A stretch of DNA of 64,000 bases from Ostrinia nubilalis (taxonomy: Eukaryota; Arthropoda; Insecta; Lepidoptera; Crambidae): contig NC_087099.1 in NCBI RefSeq assembly GCF_963855985.1, positions 14,662,001 through 14,726,000 on the forward strand. Reading direction: 5' to 3'. The position numbers and the translations under genes are program-made. A model generated the notes under the pieces. That model worked only from the letters and a program-made list of their open reading frames with translations, had not been told where the DNA came from and ran no database searches. This document shows, piece after piece, positions 22,090 through 33,707 of this stretch; position 1 is the stretch's first letter, and every line of letters begins with the position of its first letter.

Positions 22090-23174
22090 GGGTCATTCCA
22101 CAAAAATATGTCAACTCTTAGTCCGCGCCACATTTCACATGGAATATTTGTTAATATTTTATTCCAAAATTGTTAAATAACAGCTCGCAATGTGTTTTAT
22201 TCATCACCCATTTATATTTTTAAAACTATTTTTAAAACATCTTAAATTCCTTTTAAATGACCCAAAACGTCATTCCCTAGGCATGTCCGTACTCCAAAAG
22301 TTTGTGTTTTGGAACCCATATTTATAGAAACATCAACTTGATCCTTTGTTTTAATTAACGAATAATCTATTTAAATGTATATTACACCAAATTCTATTAA
22401 TATTTTGCGGTTTCAATTAACTATAATTTGATTTTCTTTAGTTGAAAAAGAGTCCACAGCTTTTAGCGTCATTCCCTCGCCACGCACTGATTTTATAATT
22501 TTGCGCTTTAATATGTATTTAGAGTGAATGACATTTAGTTGAGTTTAAAGTACGATAGGAAGTTATCCTCAGACCATTACTGACTTTGCGGCAGCCGTTT
22601 TTTGAATTAGTGCAAGCGTGCCAGTTGTTTCGGAAACATGTGTTGATCCAGTCACTTCGTCAGTCCCTAGTTGAGTAGCTTAATTGATTACAAAAGGAAA
22701 TTGTATATTATTTAATAGTATTTACGTGTGGTTTTTCGGCTATTTTCGGCACATTGTATTAAGCATCTTATAATATAAAGTTAATCTGCATTTGTGTTAA
22801 GTTTTACTCCAAATCGTCAGTCCCTAGACCGTCAGGCCCTAGCTTAAAACGGCGCTAGGGACTAAGTTACTAGTTAGGGAATGACGTTTTTTATATAGTG
22901 ATAATAACAAAACTACATTATGTATATTAACTTATCTATAAATGTTAAGGTTATAAGTTTTATACTTTATTAAAAGTCATATAGGAGTAATGTAGTATGA
23001 AAAAATTGAAAATTATAATTTCTCCTAAAATAAAGCATAAAGTGACTGGCCCTTTTAGACATAACATAATTAATAAATAAACTATAATTTACACTAATAA
23101 AGTATTCAAAAGCATCTTAAAAAAGTTTAGGACAAAATGACGTCGAAAATATACAGATTTTTATGGAATGACCC
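22090..23174. mobile_element. 1.1-kb inverted-repeat element with internal GTCATTCCCTAG repeats
   Basis: Ends GGGTCATTCCACAAAAAT (22090) and ATTTTTATGGAATGACCC (23174) form an 18-bp terminal inverted repeat with one mismatch. The 4-mer GAAT flanks both sides (22086-22089 and 23175-23178). Inside, variants of GTCATTCCCTAG/GTCAGTCCCTAG occur at about 22270, 22468, 22660 and 22817, with the complement near 22855 and 22876. No coding sequence was found. A 4-bp duplication does not by itself identify the superfamily. Confidence 0.75.
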
Positions 23175-23178
23175 GAAT

Positions 23179-24579
23179 AGACATAACTTTATGTTAATTA
23201 ATATCGTTAGGGCATGTTTAACTTTAGCAGTAGAGTTCTTACCGCTGATCTAACTAAATAAGCTATGAGGCATTATCGATTCCGCCTAAACGATTGCTAT
23301 GTTTCATCACAAGTGTTTTTAGTAAAACTTAGCCTTACTAAATGTCAACCCAACTGCAGATAGATGTGTGAAGTTGCGAATACAGCATTTCTGTTATTTT
23401 ATTATATAACTTTTCGATATACCCAAACAAATAGTGCAATGTACCATTTTGTTATAACATTGTTGTTTAATAAATTAAATACAAATGTATGTGAGCATAC
23501 GATATTGGACGAGGGAGGTGTAGAATGGTATAAAATGGTCGCCGGGAGATCGAGGTACGGAGTTACTCCGTATCAAATTGTTGTAGTGGAAAAAGCATAA
23601 TTTGTATGCTGCTACTGTTTGACATGTGAGCCAGTGCTGAGAAGTAGTAGCGACAGAAACTCAGTACCTATAGTCAATATCTGTGGTTTTGTTTACTATA
23701 AAATATGTTTAATATAAAAGCACGTTTGGCTGTATAACATTCCACATGTGTTTGTTTGAAAATAGAAGATTTTATAAAACTTACTTATTCTTGCCCAACT
23801 CGTCCGATGTCAGTATGATAAAAACCAATGACTCTTTGTGGCTATAAAGCTTGTTGAGTATTTTCAAAATCTGAAACATATTGTACATGGTTGCTTGGTA
23901 TAAAGTTTATGTGCTTACAGCCAGACTATGTGTAACACTTTGTTGAGCGCTATGTGAATCACACCAGCTGTGTTCATATAATAATATTGTATTCATGTAT
24001 TTTTTACACATAAAAATGATCTCGTATATTTTTAAAGTGACATGAAGATGTTAACAAGTTATAATTTAATTTTAATCCCCTTTAGATGTAACGTCTTAAT
24101 TGGTAATAGAAGGAATTTGGTTATTTATTTTTTTAAGCTCACCACTGCTTGTTCGGACACCCGTGAAATTGATTTCTAAATTATTGTGAACTCTATTGCC
24201 ACGCACTACTGCTGTGGTTCAGAACTTCAGAATCGGTGGGTCTAATTCATGTAACGTATCCGAAAGTATGCCCATCCCTCGCTCAAATAGAGAATAGGTA
24301 TATCAGCATATTCTCGATTTGAGCGAGGGATGGACATATCCTTAACTATTTGGACTGAATGGACTACCTATATGGAATGTATGGACATATAACTTAGTTA
24401 GATTAGACCCCATTTTACACGCACAAGGAAAGTTTATTATAATTAATTTATTGTTACTAATGTTAAAAACTATTTTGTATTAAATCCAAAGAGCCATTCA
24501 CAATTAATTTCAAGACATATTCCTATATCACAACATCACCGATCAATTTCATTCAGGTGTTTGGGCAAGCGTCGGCGGG
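23179..24579. other. Intergenic DNA with one small hairpin
   Basis: Mostly featureless. A hairpin at about 24266-24338 pairs CCATCCCTCGCTCAAATAGA with the TTTGAGCGAGGGATGG side, probably a remnant of a small foldback element. Confidence 0.5.
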
Positions 24580-24659
24580 TATAGTCTGGTCCGTGAGCAC
24601 GTAGAATTTTGTCCAATGACCCCAAGCTACCCATCCTTATCGCTCGCGCGTAATTATAT

Positions 24660-26383
24660 AAGGTGTTATTTTTTGTACTGATCATACTTTACCAACGCAT
24701 CTAATAAAATCATACAAATACAACCCAAGTGTTTTTAAAAAAAAATTCAGGCTAGTTTTCGAGTAAAACGACAAAGAATGTTTCGAAAAAAATAAAAAAT
24801 AAATCATCCTTTGAGCGCGGTGAGTATTCGTTTGTACGCACTATCGTAGTAGCCGGCCGAGGGCAACGACCACTGCCACGTGCCGCGCCGCGTGAGTCGG
24901 CCATATTGATATCGCTGCCAGTCGCTCCGCGCCCACAGCCCGCGCCGAGCCGCCGATCGGCATGCGGGAGCGCAACAACATAAATAATCGTCCCAGTCCG
25001 TCCAATGCGCCCAAACGTATTGCAGTGTATGTGTGATTTATTACAATGCCGCGCTTGATCAATAACAAAACGCAGGTGAAATTATGTTTCGGGCACACTA
25101 ACTGGCCGACGAGAAACATTGACGAGTCGAAAACCTTCATACCTTGCTTGTTTGGAGCCGCGCAGCGCTTCAGGGAGCGCAGCCGTATCCTGACTTGACG
25201 AGATTCCGTGCGCTTCGAGGACGAAGTTCTGGATTTCAATTTCAATCACCGGCACAGTGCTGGCGGTACCCAGATGCGAGCGCCGCAGACGGCGGCTTTT
25301 GTGTAAAAATACGGAATGCCTTATCAAGGAGTTGTTGCCAGAGGGCCACGACCGCGACCTAGTTCTATCGTTGGTTATTGCGGAAGTCTACCTAGGTACA
25401 TACCTACAGTGTGATTTGGACAGATGAGTGCTTGTTTACGCGAAAGGGACTTTTTCCGTAAAAAAGTTAGTGCGCGAATTGTGAATACAACATCCGACGT
25501 GGTGTCTAGTGAACAGCAAGCAAGTGTGCAGCCCGAAAGCATTACCTCAATTCGATCGTGGCTAGATTAGACAGTGCAAGACAGTGTTTACATGAACATT
25601 CAACAAAGGCTTGACGTTCAAAATGTATTGTGATTAGTGTAATAATAACCTAGGAACTTTAAATAACAACATTCAAAATAGGTAAATGTGTGAATAAGTA
25701 AAATCAATGAATCTAAAGTGTGATGGCAAATCATAATTTAGGAATTAAAACCAGGAAAATTGATCAGTGAGTTTTATTTACAACACCTATTCATATTCAA
25801 TATTAGGGTGCATTTCCACTGAAGCGAAGCGAAGTAGTAATAGGTATGTACCTATCAATTTTTTATTACGTCTCTAAATAAATTGCGTAGGCATTACGAA
25901 ACCGTAGATATTGAACCAATTTCTATTCTTTTTTAAATTTCTAGTTTAACGCGGATGATTCGCCTCGGTTCGTTGGAAAAGTCCCCCGCTATTACACTAA
26001 TGAAAATACACTTATTTACCTACTTATGTAGCTAGATTTTGTTTCTCCCAGCGCGTAGTACCTATTAACATGACGTAACATCGTACATACTCACGAGTGA
26101 TAATTTTTGGTAACGTAGGTTTAGTGTAATCTAACCTTTATGTGTGTGAACGTTGAATGAATGCGCGCGGCCATTGTTCGTACTCGTATGAATGAAATGA
26201 GTAAAGAAAGAGAGAGAGGCAGTGAGTGAAGACAGGATGGTTGTAAAAATAATATCTTTTTTTTGTTAGGAAAAGTAAAAACAAAAACTAGCCTGAATTT
26301 TTTTTTAAAAACACTTGGGTTGTATTTGTATGATTTTATTAGATGCGTTGGTAAAGTATGATCAGTACAAAAAATAACACCTT
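24660..26383. mobile_element. 1.7-kb DNA transposon with about 100-bp perfect terminal inverted repeats
   Basis: The left end AAGGTGTTATTTTTTGTACT extends as an essentially perfect inverted repeat for about 98 bp to TTCAGGCTAGTTTT, matched by 26286-26383. The insertion duplicated ATAT, or TA if the termini are taken as TAAGGTG/CACCTTA. The interior is decayed. A GC-rich block at 24840-25300 and a transposase-like scrap near 25411 suggest a degraded IS630/Tc1-type gene, which would fit a TA target. Confidence 0.85.
25320..25455 (+). pseudogene. Possible relic of an IS630/Tc1-type transposase
   Basis: In one plus-strand frame, bases 25411-25455 read VIWTDECLFTRKGLF, similar to the VLFTDEATFTRDG segment around a catalytic Asp in insect IS630-like transposases. 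Just upstream, in another frame, LIKELLPEGHDRDL resembles the LLPEDYPRR region that precedes it in those proteins. Stops and frame changes abound. The match is suggestive only. Confidence 0.35.
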
Positions 26384-26521
26384 ATATTGCTGTCGCGTCT
26401 GTGCGACGGGCGCCCGCAGTGAGTGTGCGAGCGCGACAGCAACATAATTACGCGCGAGCGATAGGGATGGGTAGCTTGGGGTCATTGGACACAATTCTAC
26501 GTGCTCAGAGACCGGGTTTTA

Positions 26522-28639
26522 GTTGGATGTAAATACGTTAGGTTTATAGAGTGGGTGGTGCACCGAGGGCAGTTCGGCGGGGTCACTGGACTGGACTGTT
26601 TGTGTCTGCAATAAATTATAATAAGGACTTACAAATGCATTTTATTTATCCCACAAACTCGGTAATGTTCACTGAACAGTTAAAAAGTTGAGTCCTACTT
26701 CTAAAAACGTCAGCACGCTATGGTGATGTCGATAAAGTTCTTAGGGGGTTTCACACCTAAAGATCCTCACATTGAGCGAATCTATGCCGTGACATAAAAT
26801 AACAATAAATCATGATATCATACTCTTGATTTAAGTTATTCTTAAAGCAGGTAGATACCACATGCTATAGGTACCATAATGTGTTAAGATCAACTAAACA
26901 TTGACATTGTAAACAATGTAATAATATCCAGAAAGTTTAGTAAATATCGCGAACAGCCAACATAAGATAAATCAGAGTGATTGATAAAATAACTTACTGT
27001 TTGCTTGTATTATGTTTAACATCATAGATATAGCCGCAAAAGGTCGATATTGATACGAATCTTTTATAAACAATATGCATTATTATACCTACGACATTTG
27101 TCGTTATTTTCCACTATTTGTTTTATTTTAAGCACAATAGAATATTACGTCAACGGTTGTAAAAGTATGACGCGCGAGTAAACACAACACGTGGACGAAT
27201 TGCATTGATTCGTACACAAGATGGCGCTGACATAAAATAGTATTTTCAGTTTCCTGAGAAATATAACCGAAGTAAAGGTTTTTTAAAATTTTCTATTGCT
27301 TTAATTTCTAGATAATAACTTAAAATAAAATCACACTAGGTGGGATGATAGCTGAAAATACAAGATTGTTGTTAGAGGGTAGGCAGTTAACTCTTTCATG
27401 CTGTTTGTGTTCGTATACCCGCGCTGAAAGGAAAGGCGGGCGACGTCACGTAAAAGTAGATTGTAGCATTAAGAAAATGATAAGTTATTTTCGTTATTTT
27501 CCTGAAAAATAATAGCGAATTAGGTTGTTAGGTTTTCGGGTAAGGTTCTGAACAGCTATCTGAGATGAGTGACTGGCACTGCGTTTATCTGCACGCATTT
27601 TATTATATTATCACAGCGAAAAGTTTTATATAAAGTTTGTTTTCATACCGCCCTTAACCGCTCCAGTCTAGTTTCTCTTTTCCATCCTTATCTGTTTCAG
27701 TTAATAATGTGGCTACTCGAATTGTCAATGGTTAAGAATTGACGTTAATGTTATCGTTACGATGCCAATCGTATCATGGCGCGGGTGACTGACCTCTTGA
27801 AGAACAATTGCTGAAGTGTGCTTCCCAATTTTAAGATAACCTTTCAGTACTCTATACGTTTCGCGCCATTTTATATTTCCACTGAAAATCACAAAAACAA
27901 ATGAAGAACTTAATCTTTAGATTGTATGGAAAAGTCTAGTAAATATAAATACTCTTAGTTTACGTTCAACTAAGTAATTACGCACTGACCCTACCCGATA
28001 ATGTTTACAACATAAAGTTTATAAAAGTATTAATAACATATTTTGACTAAAGTTTTCATTCATAAGCCAGTGGGTATTCCGCAAAACATCTTGGGTATTA
28101 TTATGTATTGCGGCTCTATCAGCCTGTTTTTCTTTGACGTAAACACAGCCCGAAGATTTGGTAGCACTAATCTGAAAACTTATCTGAATGTTTAATTTTT
28201 TTTATTGATTTTATAGTGATCAACAAATGGGCGTTTAGAACTTTTATTATGATAGAGCAGTTTGAATTAAATAAAATGATTCGCTAAGTATAGAGTAAGG
28301 AAGGGCTATTATTACTACTTTAAATTATGGTCCCGGAATATTTATATTTAAATTCTCAAGTTAAAATCGATCAATCAATATTCTATTGTGCTGCTGCTTC
28401 ATAGCGCTGTACTTAACGCGTTAAGAGAGAAGTATTTGGTTGGCGTGTGTATGTTACGAATACATGCGAAATCACTAGAAATGCTGCGTTCATTTTGTTG
28501 ATAATAAACGTGTATTTATTTAAAAATATTACATGTGTATTACGCCACGTGATGATACATTAGTTTCAGACCATGTTGGCGAAAATGTGACTAGTAGAAA
28601 AATACGCAAATCACTTTACGATAAAAAACTATAATTTAA
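26522..28639. other. Intergenic DNA, nothing recognised
   Basis: AT-rich sequence between the nested element and the Harbinger transposon. No supportable gene, paired repeat or element end was seen. Confidence 0.5.
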
Positions 28640-28903
28640 CGGTCTTATTCATAATCATTTTTCACATTTTATCAAATGCTTATTAGAGGTTTATAAAACG
28701 TTTGATAAAAATTGTTATTCATAATCGTCATTTAGCGCTAAAATCCTCTTATAACTGTGTGATAAGTTATCGAGAGCTCGGGCCTTGTTTAAAGCTCTAA
28801 TAAACCTATTTTAACCTAACTTTTATAAATGTCATTTCATATGAATGTCACTTCGTTGGTTTATTTATTCAAAATATCCTTGCTGTGATCCTTGCTTGTG
28901 AAA

Positions 28904-30263
28904 ATGAATGCTATAAATGCAATTGTGCATTTAGCCAATAATGCCGACCCAGCGCGACGTAGAAAGCTCTACCGCCAACGAAGCAACCCATTCGATTTGC
29001 GGGACCTAAATTTTAAAATAAAATATAGGTTCAATAAGGACACAGTGCGCACCATCATAGATTTGGTGGAAGATGATCTGGTTCAGAGCGCTAGAGGTGG
29101 TGGCACGTGTCCTGAACTGCAAGTTTTAGTGGCCATAAGATGTTGGGGACGTCGTGAGGTAAGCACAAAAAAGTGTTTTATTTTATCCCTTTGTCGTGGC
29201 TGCTATAATTATTTTCATACATTTTCAGGTACAAGATGATGCTGGTGACCTCCATGGCCTAAGTCAGCCGACAGTGAGCCGGATATGCGCCAGAGTCGCG
29301 CATGCAATCGCGAATAAGGCAAATTCCTTCATCAAAATGCCTATCACTATAGGAGAGCAGGAAAGAATTAGTGCCAAATTTAGAGCAATTAAAAATTTTC
29401 CTGGGGTGATAGGAGCCATAGATTGCACCCACATTAAAATTAAAAAAACCGGAGGTGACATGGCCCAGTACTATATTAATAGAAAAGGCTATTATTCCCT
29501 GAATGTTCAGGTAAAATATATTTTGATTTTATACAGTTTACAACAGAGAAAGATTTGTTTTAATAATGTCTATAATTTTTACTTTGTATGATCTAAATTT
29601 TAGCAACATTCAACACTATATTATTGGATGGATTACCTACAGGATACTGTTTTTTTTATTTTAGGTTGTCTGTGATGCTGACCTCAAAATAATGGATATA
29701 GTGGCTAGATGGCGAGGCAGTACACATGACAGTCGAATTTTTATGGAGAGCAATATAAAACAACGATTTGAGGATAGGCAGTTTAGAGGACGCCTTATTG
29801 GCGATTCGGGCTACCCTCTTCTGCCATATCTATTTACACCTATTTTAAGGCCTAGTCGTCCAGAAGAAGAAGCATACAATAATGCTCACATCTCAACTAG
29901 GAACACTGTTGAAAGGTGTTTTGGGGTGTGGAAGCAGCGGTTCCAATGCCTACTCCATGGCTTACCAGTAAGCCTCCAAAATGGAAAAGCTGTGATCATA
30001 GCATTGGCTGTATTACATAATATAGCCATTGATATGAATGACACATTGTTAGGTAAATGTTATCAATTTGACTGTACATAAGGAATACAAATCTTTATGA
30101 CAAAATGTTGACAAATTCATAATATTTTTCAGAACAACATATGGAGCAGGTCCCTGTAACTCCGCAACTTTCGACGGAGAACAGTGTTCACGACAACCGA
30201 CCTTCATTGTTGAGGCGTAGGTCGCAGTTGATACTACAAAATTTTATAAATCAACATTTTTGA
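28904..30263 (+). CDS. Harbinger (HARBI1-like) DDE transposase, 4 exons, 351 aa
   Basis: Exons 28904-29158, 29229-29510, 29665-30052 and 30133-30263 join in phase to 351 codons plus stop, close to the usual 350-residue length. The first ATG in frame is at 28904 (MNAINAIVHL). Exon 2 has GLSQPTVSR, part of the helix-turn-helix, and GAIDCTHIKI (D150). Exon 3 has WRGSTHDSRIF (D201) and NTVERCFGVWKQRF (E262), completing the DDE triad. All introns are short with GT-AG ends. AATAAA lies at 30381. It would act with the SANT-like partner encoded on the other strand. No stop or frameshift was found. Confidence 0.9.
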
Positions 30264-30507
30264 ATGGTACTAAAATACATTTTGATAAATTCCAACGATT
30301 TACTTTTATGTAATGTCATTTGAGTTCATGAAAATGTTGTATTTTAATTTTTCAGATACTGTTCCTGGCATCTTAATGAAAATAAAAAGAATATTTGATT
30401 GAAAAATACCTGTATTTCAATTTTCAGTCCAATTTGTTACTATCACAAAAACAAAACCTGTAGTTCTCTTTAAAAAAGCAATTATTCTGCAAAAATTCAA
30501 AACAAAT

Positions 30508-30925
30508 TACTTTATATCACTAATTTAAGTACAATTAGTTTCAACAAACTTACTTATTAAAAATCACAGTTCAATTCTTTAAAACAAAGAAATTGCTTAA
30601 GTATAAACGTTTCTATTCGGAGGTTATCAACCTTCTACATTTAAAACAAAATAACCATAATTTACACTATTATTATAAAGGCGAATGTTTGTGACTAGGC
30701 ATATGTGTATTTACTTTATATCACTAATTTAAGTACAATTATTAAACTTACTTACTAAAAATCACAGTTCAATTCTTATAAACAAATAAATTGCTAAAAC
30801 AGATAGATTATATAGTCTCGAATAACATATAGGCTTCTTTTTATCCTGGAAAAATGCACAGATCCTGTAGGTTACAGAAATAGTAGTCTACGCAGGCGGA
30901 GTCGTGGGCAACAGCTAGTTAATAG
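30508..30925. repeat. Internal duplication and degraded repeat inside Harbinger
   Basis: The segment TTACTTTATATCACTAATTT and about 85 following bases occurs at about 30508-30597 and again at about 30711-30798. Between and after them are strings of a dispersed repeat (TATAAAGGCGAATGTTTGTG near 30675 and GCGGAGTCGTGGGCAACAGC near 30897). It lies in the non-coding gap between the two genes. Confidence 0.6.
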
Positions 30926-31117
30926 TAATCTCAAACTCTTATTAAGTTATGACTAGTAAACATATTCATAGCCGTCTAAATATATTGCAGAAACACAATC
31001 AAAATGCGGATTGGAACTGCATAAAATACAAATTAAAAACAAACAGAAGTAAGGGAGGAACTAACTTATTATTTAGAATCTGTTAGTACTTGAAAAACTT
31101 TAACATCAAAAGACTTA

Positions 31118-32127
31118 TTATTCTTTATTAATGTGAGTGTAATATTTAAGTTTTTCCTGTAATAATTGATGCTCAAGATCCAAGTTTCTCCCTTTCTTCC
31201 GTTCGTTTTCCATTTGAACTTCATGCAGTTCAATCCGGCATTTTGATTCTGTTTCTGCAATTTCGGAAATCCTAACTTTGCTTAAATCAATTAAGCCTTC
31301 TTTGTTTAACAGTTTCCTTTTTTTTTTGATTGCTGGTGCTTTAAAATTAGGTTTTGCTTTATTTTCTTTTGCCTCTACTTTTTTATTTTCTTTATCTTCC
31401 AATATGCCTCTAGTAGTACAAGCATGTGTATCTTCTATTTCTTCATCAAGTACCACCAATTCATATTGGATTTCTTCATTATTTATCAATTCCTGATCTT
31501 GCGTATTTTGAGTTGATTCCTCCTCTTGAATGTTAATTAATTCACTTTTATTTGAGTCCGAGTCAAATCTGTTAACATCGACTACAAATTCATTGGGCAA
31601 CCAAGATGCTATATCATCAGCCCTATCGTCAGGCACTGATAATGGTGGACCACCGCCAGTTTTAATTTGAGCCTGCCTAGCAATGGTCTTGTCTTTCTTC
31701 GCACTGATTTTTATGAGGCTCCATTGCGATTTTAACTGGGTAATGGAGCGGTTCATACCAGCGCACATTGAATTAAACCTGAAAAAGAAATGACAGGATT
31801 TTGAATTACAGGTAAAGGCAAAATTTTATATTGAAGGCAGAAATCAAAAGATGTACCAACGTTGTTTGTAAATCAGCCCAAGCCGCAACCTTCCGTTTAT
31901 TCGTGTTAGTGTCTGTATTTTTATTTTCGATTGCATTTACTCTTTCTTTCACCAACTCTTTCAGCAAATACTGAAAAGCAAACACTAGGCGTCAAACATA
32001 AATAAAACCATGCTACAAAAATTAGTAGGCACTTTATCAGGCTAAAAATAAGTACTACCTTATCTTCCTCCAACCAGTTTTCTGATCGTTGCCTTTTAGG
32101 CGGTCTGTTCTCCTTCGTCATGGACAT
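31118..32127 (-). CDS. Harbinger Myb/SANT-like partner protein, 3 exons, 279 aa
   Basis: Exons on the minus strand are 32127-32059, 31970-31861 and 31778-31118. They join in phase (0 then 2) to 279 residues. The N terminus MSMTKENRPPKRQRSENWLE leads into a Myb/SANT-like or MADF-like region with spaced aromatics: ENWLEEDKYLLKELVKER, then AAWADLQTTFN and RSITQLKSQWSLIK. This arrangement is known from Harbinger-associated proteins that bind the transposon ends and bring the transposase to the nucleus. The C-terminal half is acidic, then Lys-rich (APAIKKKRKL), and ends in a likely coiled coil (QLLQEKLKYY). Partner function is inferred from its place in the element. Confidence 0.85.
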
Positions 32128-32593
32128 AATTAGTATCCGATGTAACTAGCCGGGTCGTCGTAAGAGCTTATTGCAGAGTACAGGGTAAGAGGTACAGAAT
32201 CCAGAACATACAATCCCAAGTTTTATAAAAGTTTGATAAAACTTGGGAGTTGATCGAAAAAACCGAAAACTTTATTAAATTTTCGTGCCAAATGTCAATG
32301 TCAGTAAGTAAAACGTCACAGCTGCCAATTTTTTGTTTTTTTTTTCTGCGATTTGTCTATGATTTTACATGGTCCATCAAGTTAAATCACCAAAAAAGCT
32401 GTTTTCGTTCATTCTTTTTGTATAGTCTGTGGAAAGAAAATATTAAACTCTGTTTTAGCTATCAAAGGTTTATAAACGATTATGAATAACGTTTTTTATC
32501 AGAGGTTTATAAGAGTGTTTTAAGCCTATCAAACGTTTTAGCTAATGTAGGTTTTAAACCTATATTAGCATTTTATTATGAATAAGACCGTAA

Positions 32594-33140
32594 GTAATTT
32601 ACAGTTAGATAAGTTTATTCAAAACAACTAAGTAAGTAGGCTATCGTTATCTTACCAGTTGCAGGTAATAAAGAGATTTTGATTTTATCATTCAGGTGGT
32701 AGATAAATAGTTACAAAGACCTAGTGTATTTCGAACTTTTTGAATGACTCAGTCTAGGAAGAGCTACAATAATAACGATAAGTAATACCGTAGGTACCTA
32801 TTAATATTCTGTGGTACCTTAGTACCACTGATAATTAGTAACTTTTGATAAAGTTGAATACCATTTTTGTGGTAAGTATTATCCGATAAGATGTAGAGAC
32901 GATGATAAAGCAGCGATCTCAACTTAACTTTATGAGGTATGTCATGTATGTACTAAGGCTTATACAATACAATCCGACTGCGACATACACAAGGCGTATG
33001 GGGGTATTGGGCGTATGTAAGTATGCAACAACGTGTCTGTATGTAGAGCTTTTAAACTTCATTTTCAGACAACTAGGATATTGTTACCTGTCTTGGTATA
33101 ACGACTACTTATTAACAATGAATATCAGCAGCGACGAAGC
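32594..33140. other. Intergenic DNA, nothing recognised
   Basis: AT-rich sequence right of the Harbinger element without supportable features. Confidence 0.5.
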
Positions 33141-33144
33141 AGTA

Positions 33145-33290
33145 TCTACTACTTCTTCTTCTTCTTTTCGTGTCGACAACAAACCTACACAGTGTCAGCC
33201 CAAAACTCCGCCACAAGAGCCCGTAGAGCGACTCCTTTGCTCGGGCCCTCCCCGCGAGTAGCGGCAGAAGCCGTGAAACGAATTACTGTA
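33145..33290 (-). repeat. Dispersed repeat with CTTCTTCTT end
   Basis: CTTCTTCTTCTTCTTTTC followed by GTCGACAACAAACCTACACA and GTGTCAGCCC; the latter strings recur at 46735-46772. The trinucleotide end resembles the reverse complement of the (GAA)n retrotransposon tail at 520-535, so this is probably a minus-strand non-LTR 3' end. Confidence 0.45.
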
Positions 33291-33516
33291 CCACGATGAC
33301 AAACCGAAGTATCTACTACTGTAACCTCTGATTGTTAACTAGAGTTATTCGGAGTTCTAACGGCATGAGTCGATAAACTTTACATAGGTAGTTGTAATTA
33401 GCTATTTAGCAAAACATAATTCAATCTGTTCTTGAGTGCAGACTGAAGCGCAGTCGACATGTTGGTAAAAGCACATTGTTTCAGGATCAATACCTCTAGC
33501 ATGAACAACTTTCGTC

Positions 33517-33707
33517 TTCGAATCGTTTGCGTATTCGACAAAATTCGATACTTAACCTTCGAATTAAACGATAACGTGACAATTTTGATCCTCGAAATAA
33601 GTTTCATGCAACCATTTCTCATACTAAGTTCACTTTACGACACGTTCACAAGGGCGCTGTTGTATTTTTCGTACTAAATGGCGATTCGAATACGCAAACG
33701 ATTCGAA
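33517..33707. mobile_element. Small foldback element with 22-bp perfect arms
   Basis: Bases 33517-33538 (TTCGAATCGTTTGCGTATTC plus GA) are the exact reverse complement of 33686-33707. The 147-bp spacer is non-coding. Element limits beyond the arms are unclear. Confidence 0.5.

Larger units (their letters stand above)
24580..26521. mobile_element. MITE family A copy split by a nested transposon
   Basis: The left half (24580-24659, TATAGTCTGGTC...GCGCGTAATTATAT) and the right half (26384-26521, ATATTGCTGTCGCG...GAGACCGGG) together equal the uninterrupted copies at 10452 and 17191. The interval 24660-26383 is a younger element inserted at AATTATATTG. Confidence 0.9.
28640..32590. mobile_element. 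Complete PIF/Harbinger transposon, 3.95 kb, two genes
   Basis: The ends CGGTCTTATTCATAAT and ATTATGAATAAGACCG form a 16-bp perfect terminal inverted repeat, flanked on both sides by TAA (28637-28639 and 32591-32593), the 3-bp TWA duplication typical of Harbinger. The core TTATTCATAATCG is repeated again inside each end (about 28711 and 32479), along with AAACGTTTGATA, which looks like a set of transposase-binding sites. Inside are a plus-strand DDE transposase and a minus-strand Myb/SANT-like gene, both apparently uninterrupted by stops when spliced. This is the full complement of an autonomous element. Confidence 0.92.

Noticed and set aside
24841..25362. Minus- and plus-strand frames of 70-134 codons in the nested element
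   Set aside because: They lie in a GC-rich decayed block with many Arg/Ala residues and no conserved motif; they are better explained as chance open frames.
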